From Rhodospirillaceae bacterium (lineage in GTDB: Bacteria; Pseudomonadota; Alphaproteobacteria; Rhodospirillales_A; Casp-alpha2), in assembly GCA_003488105.1 (NCBI GenBank), contig DNMS01000332.1, forward strand, positions 1 to 8,526: a stretch of DNA of 8,526 nt. Reading direction: 5' to 3'. This document shows, piece by piece, positions 6,437 to 8,526 of this stretch. Under the pieces are notes generated by a model. It searched no databases, was not told the DNA's origin, and was given only the letters and a program-made list of their open reading frames with translations. Positions within the stretch are counted from its first letter, which is position 1. Each line of letters starts with the position of its first letter. The position numbers were made by a program, and so were the translations under genes.

Positions 6437-6919
6437 ATGACGCTTGGTGTTGGTGATAAAATTCCGGCGGCGACGCTTTACCACATGACCGGCGAAGGCC
6501 CGGCCGCCATTTCGACGGACGACATCTTCAACGGCAAAAAGGTCGCCATCTTCGGCGTGCCCGGCGCCTTCACGCCGACCTGCTCGGCCAAGCATCTGCC
6601 CGGCTTCGTCGCCAAGGCGGATGAACTCAAAGCCAAGGGCATCGACCAGATCGTCTGCATGTCCGTGAACGACGCCTTCGTCATGGGTGCCTGGGCCAAA
6701 GACCAGGGCGCCGACGACAAGGTTCTGCTGGTCGGCGACGGCTCGGCCGAGTTCACCAAGGCCGCCGGCCTGGAACTCGACCTGACCGCCCGCGGCCTCG
6801 GCCTGCGCTGCCAGCGCTTCGCCATGGTCGTCGACAACGGCACGGTGAAATCGATCGAGATCGATGCCGCCGGCGCCTTCGAGAAGACCAGCGCCGAAAG
6901 CGTTCTGGCCGGCCTGTAA
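6437..6919 (+). CDS. Peroxiredoxin, Prx5 type
   Basis: This is a 160-residue thiol peroxidase of the Prx5/AhpE-like redoxin group, reducing hydrogen peroxide and organic peroxides in the cytoplasm; no signal peptide is present. The active-site motif P-xxx-T-xx-C is at P42, T46 and C49 in PGAFTPTCSAKHLPGF, and the conserved arginine is R127 in GLGLRCQRFAMVVDNG. C49 is the peroxidatic cysteine. The other cysteines are C74 (IVCMSVNDAFV, a position conserved in the family) and C125. There is no C-terminal resolving cysteine like that of human PRDX5, so a 1-Cys mechanism relying on an external thiol such as glutathione is likely, though inferred. AGGGGA (6424-6429) sits 7 bases before the ATG, which decides this start over upstream in-frame ATGs. 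It follows the DsbD-like gene but is separated by a terminator and has its own leader with two inverted repeats, so independent regulation is likely. Confidence 0.93.
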   Translation: MTLGVGDKIPAATLYHMTGEGPAAISTDDIFNGKKVAIFGVPGAFTPTCSAKHLPGFVAKADELKAKGIDQIVCMSVNDAFVMGAWAKDQGADDKVLLVGDGSAEFTKAAGLELDLTARGLGLRCQRFAMVVDNGTVKSIEIDAAGAFEKTSAESVLAGL

Positions 6920-6932
6920 TACAAACGCTGCT

Positions 6933-6961
6933 CCCCGGGAGGTGCCTCGCACCACCCGGGG
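6933..6961. terminator. Strong hairpin between convergent genes
   Basis: CCCCGGG-A-GGTGC (6933-6945), loop CTC, and GCACC-A-CCCGGGG (6949-6961) form 12 base pairs with one A/A mismatch, 13 bases after the peroxiredoxin stop and 15 bases beyond the stop of the opposing ABC gene. The U-tract is poor on both strands (GCCGTTTG on the plus strand), so it is not a textbook intrinsic terminator. Its position and stability suggest a shared bidirectional terminator or 3'-end stabiliser. Confidence 0.6.
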
Positions 6962-6976
6962 GCCGTTTGCCCGATT

Positions 6977-8071
6977 CTACGCCGACAACAGCCGGATATC
7001 GGCGGCCTCGACGCCCAGGCGCACGCTGTCGCCGACGGCATGGACCGCCCGGCCCACACGGTGGGTCTCGTCGACCAGCATCGACGCCCCGCCGACCCGC
7101 ACCGCGTAACGCACGATGGTGCCGAGAAATTCCAGCATCTCCACCGTTCCTTCCAATACCGCCACGTCCTGTCCGAGGGCACCGTCCGCATCCGTGATCG
7201 TCAGGTTCTGCGGCCGCATCATGGCGGCCGTGCGGTCCCCGGCCGCCCCGGCATCCGGTGTCAACCGCAGGCGCGGCCCCGCATCGGCGATGAACCAAAG
7301 CCCGCCGTCCCCGGCCTCGATCCGGCCTTCCAACAGGTTGGCCGTGCCCAGGAAGCTGGCCACGAAGCGGTTGGCCGGGTTGTCGTACAGGTTCAGCGGC
7401 GTGCCCGTCTGTTGGATCACGCCCTGGTCCAGGACCGCCATGCGGTCGGAAATGGTGTTCGCCTCTTCCTGATCGTGAGTCACGAAAATCGTGGTCAGGT
7501 TCAATTTCCGCTGCAGGTCGTGAATTTCGCGGCGCATCTGAACCCGCAGATTGGCGTCCAGGTTCGACAGCGGCTCATCCAGCAGCAGAACCCGCGGCTC
7601 GACGACGATGGTGCGGGCCAAGGCCACGCGCTGCTGCTGACCGCCGGACAGCTGCGACGGCCGGCGGTCGCCATAAGCCGCGAGCCCGACCAGATCGAGC
7701 GCCGCCTCGACCCGTTCGGCGATCTCGCGCGCCGGCACCTTGCGTTCCTCCAGCCCGAAGGCGACGTTCTTGCGCACCGTCATATGCGGCCACAGGGCAT
7801 AGGACTGGAACACCATGCCGACATTGCGGTCCCAGGGCGCCAGACCGGCAATGTCGTCGCCGTCGATCAGGATGCGCCCGCCCGGGCGCGGCCCGAAGCC
7901 GGCGATGGAGCGCAGCAGGGTCGATTTTCCCGATCCCGACGGGCCCAGGAAGGTGAACAGCTCGCCCGGTTTGATCTCCAGATTCACGCCCTTCAGCACC
8001 TCGGTCTTGCCGAAGGACAGGCTGACGTTCTCGACCGTGACGGTGACACCGCTGGTTTGCTTCAATGCCAT
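6977..8071 (-). CDS. ABC transporter ATP-binding protein (FbpC/PotA-like, with TOBE domain)
   Basis: This 364-residue cytoplasmic ATPase powers an import ABC transporter together with the permease encoded just upstream. Motifs: Walker A GPSGSGKST (residues 43-51), Q-loop Q89 in FQSYALWPHMTV, signature LSGGQ (141-145), Walker B VLLLDEP (161-167), D-loop SNLD (169-172) and switch H199 in FVTHDQEEA. A C-terminal extension of about 120 residues contains a TOBE-type fold (MMRPQNLTI near 284-292, then VEMLEFLGTIVRYAVRV), typical of the ferric iron, spermidine/putrescine, sulfate and 2-aminoethylphosphonate importers. ALWPHMTV in the Q-loop region and the FbpB-like permease make ferric iron the leading guess, but substrate cannot be fixed without the binding protein. 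The ATG at 8071 follows AGGGAG at 8 bases. Only 2 bases separate it from the permease stop, and its ribosome-binding site lies inside the permease 3' end, so translation is probably coupled. Confidence 0.93.
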   Translation of the reverse strand: MALKQTSGVTVTVENVSLSFGKTEVLKGVNLEIKPGELFTFLGPSGSGKSTLLRSIAGFGPRPGGRILIDGDDIAGLAPWDRNVGMVFQSYALWPHMTVRKNVAFGLEERKVPAREIAERVEAALDLVGLAAYGDRRPSQLSGGQQQRVALARTIVVEPRVLLLDEPLSNLDANLRVQMRREIHDLQRKLNLTTIFVTHDQEEANTISDRMAVLDQGVIQQTGTPLNLYDNPANRFVASFLGTANLLEGRIEAGDGGLWFIADAGPRLRLTPDAGAAGDRTAAMMRPQNLTITDADGALGQDVAVLEGTVEMLEFLGTIVRYAVRVGGASMLVDETHRVGRAVHAVGDSVRLGVEAADIRLLSA

Positions 8072-8073
8072 GC

Positions 8074-8526
8074 TTATGCTCCCTGGACTTTTTCTTCCGG
8101 GGCCGCCGCCTGCTGGGGTGCCCGTTCGGTTTCCTTCTTGTTGATGACGCGGTGCGACAGATAGGTCGCAATCCCGATGATGAGCACCGCGATGATGCCC
8201 AATGCCGCCCCCGGCCCGCGCCCGGATGCGGACTGCATGAATTCATAAATGCCGTAGGCCAGCGGCGCGTCCGATTCCTGTGACACCAACATGATCGTCG
8301 CCGACAATTCGACGGCGGCGGTGGCGAAGCTGGTCACGAAGCCGGCGACGATGCCGCCCATCATCAGCGGCACGACGATGCGGCGCACGGTGCGGCTTTT
8401 GGTCGCCCCCAGGTTTTCGGCCGCTTCCTCCAGCATCACGCTGACCTGCTGCAGGGCCGCGACACAGGCCCGCAGCGCATAGGGCAGGCGCCGGATGGCG
8501 AGTGCGATGACGATGATCACCCACCA
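8074..8526 (-). CDS. ABC transporter permease, C-terminal part (FbpB-like; 5' end outside window)
   Basis: The open frame runs off the right edge, so only the last 150 residues are visible. They contain the cytoplasmic EAA loop that docks on the ATPase (EEAAENLGATKSRTVRRIVVP, residues 33-53, with conserved E34, A35, A36, G40, I50 and P53), transmembrane segments at about 56-80 and 107-124, the end of another at 1-10, and a charged Ala/Pro/Glu-rich cytoplasmic tail (about 130-150). This is the C-terminal half of a binding-protein-dependent importer permease; two-domain FbpB-type proteins have two such modules, and LPYALRACVAALQQVSVMLEEAAENLG reads like their second one. It lies immediately upstream of its ATPase in the same operon. 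The promoter and probably the substrate-binding protein gene lie beyond the window. Confidence 0.9.
   Translation of the reverse strand, partial: WWVIIVIALAIRRLPYALRACVAALQQVSVMLEEAAENLGATKSRTVRRIVVPLMMGGIVAGFVTSFATAAVELSATIMLVSQESDAPLAYGIYEFMQSASGRGPGAALGIIAVLIIGIATYLSHRVINKKETERAPQQAAAPEEKVQGA

Noticed and set aside
7040..8164. Plus-strand open frame (374 codons) opposite the ABC ATPase
   Set aside because: The minus strand holds every ABC ATPase motif in order; the opposite frame is a His/Arg/Gln-rich shadow.
1..8526. Defence system, CRISPR array, phage or insertion-sequence content
   Set aside because: No direct-repeat array, transposase, integrase, nuclease or toxin-antitoxin motif was seen; nearly all the sequence is accounted for by metabolic, redox and transport genes.

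Overview
The window is about 8.5 kb of GC-rich, densely coding bacterial DNA. Protein signatures point to an alphaproteobacterium, most likely a Rhodospirillales-type organism: an M16 processing protease directly downstream of threonine synthase, an alphaproteobacterial-type PAS_5 protein, and a YqgE / ScsB-type DsbD / Prx5 grouping. This placement rests on protein resemblance and gene order only. No rRNA, tRNA, CRISPR, insertion sequence, phage gene or attachment site was seen.

Layout. (1) Bases 1-2135, plus strand: the 3' part of threonine synthase (thrC, cut by the window edge), then after 11 bases a complete M16 zinc peptidase. (2) Bases 2151-2777, minus strand, convergent with the peptidase: an intact PAS_5 domain protein and, directly after its stop, the decayed remnant of a second copy of the same gene. 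(3) Bases 2954-3825, minus strand: a YqgE/AlgH (DUF179) protein and a downstream 88-residue protein I do not recognise, probably one operon. (4) Bases 4058-6295, plus strand, divergent from yqgE: a 745-residue DsbD/ScsB-type transmembrane thiol-disulfide reductase, closed by a short terminator hairpin. (5) Bases 6437-6919, plus strand: a Prx5-type peroxiredoxin whose leader carries a perfect 16-bp palindrome and a 7-bp hairpin. (6) Bases 6977-8526, minus strand, convergent with the peroxiredoxin across a strong hairpin: an ABC transporter ATPase and the C-terminal end of its permease, with FbpBC-like (ferric iron type) features.

How the genes work together. The thrC/peptidase pair looks like an ordinary housekeeping arrangement. 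The DsbD-like reductase would carry electrons from the cytoplasm to periplasmic thiols, while the peroxiredoxin removes peroxides in the cytoplasm, so the centre of the window has a thiol-redox theme. The transporter belongs to a different transcription unit that continues beyond the right edge.

I see no clear undescribed multi-gene system. The points most worth a second look are the collapsed PAS_5 paralogue, the palindrome and hairpin before the peroxiredoxin gene, and the unrecognised small protein behind yqgE.
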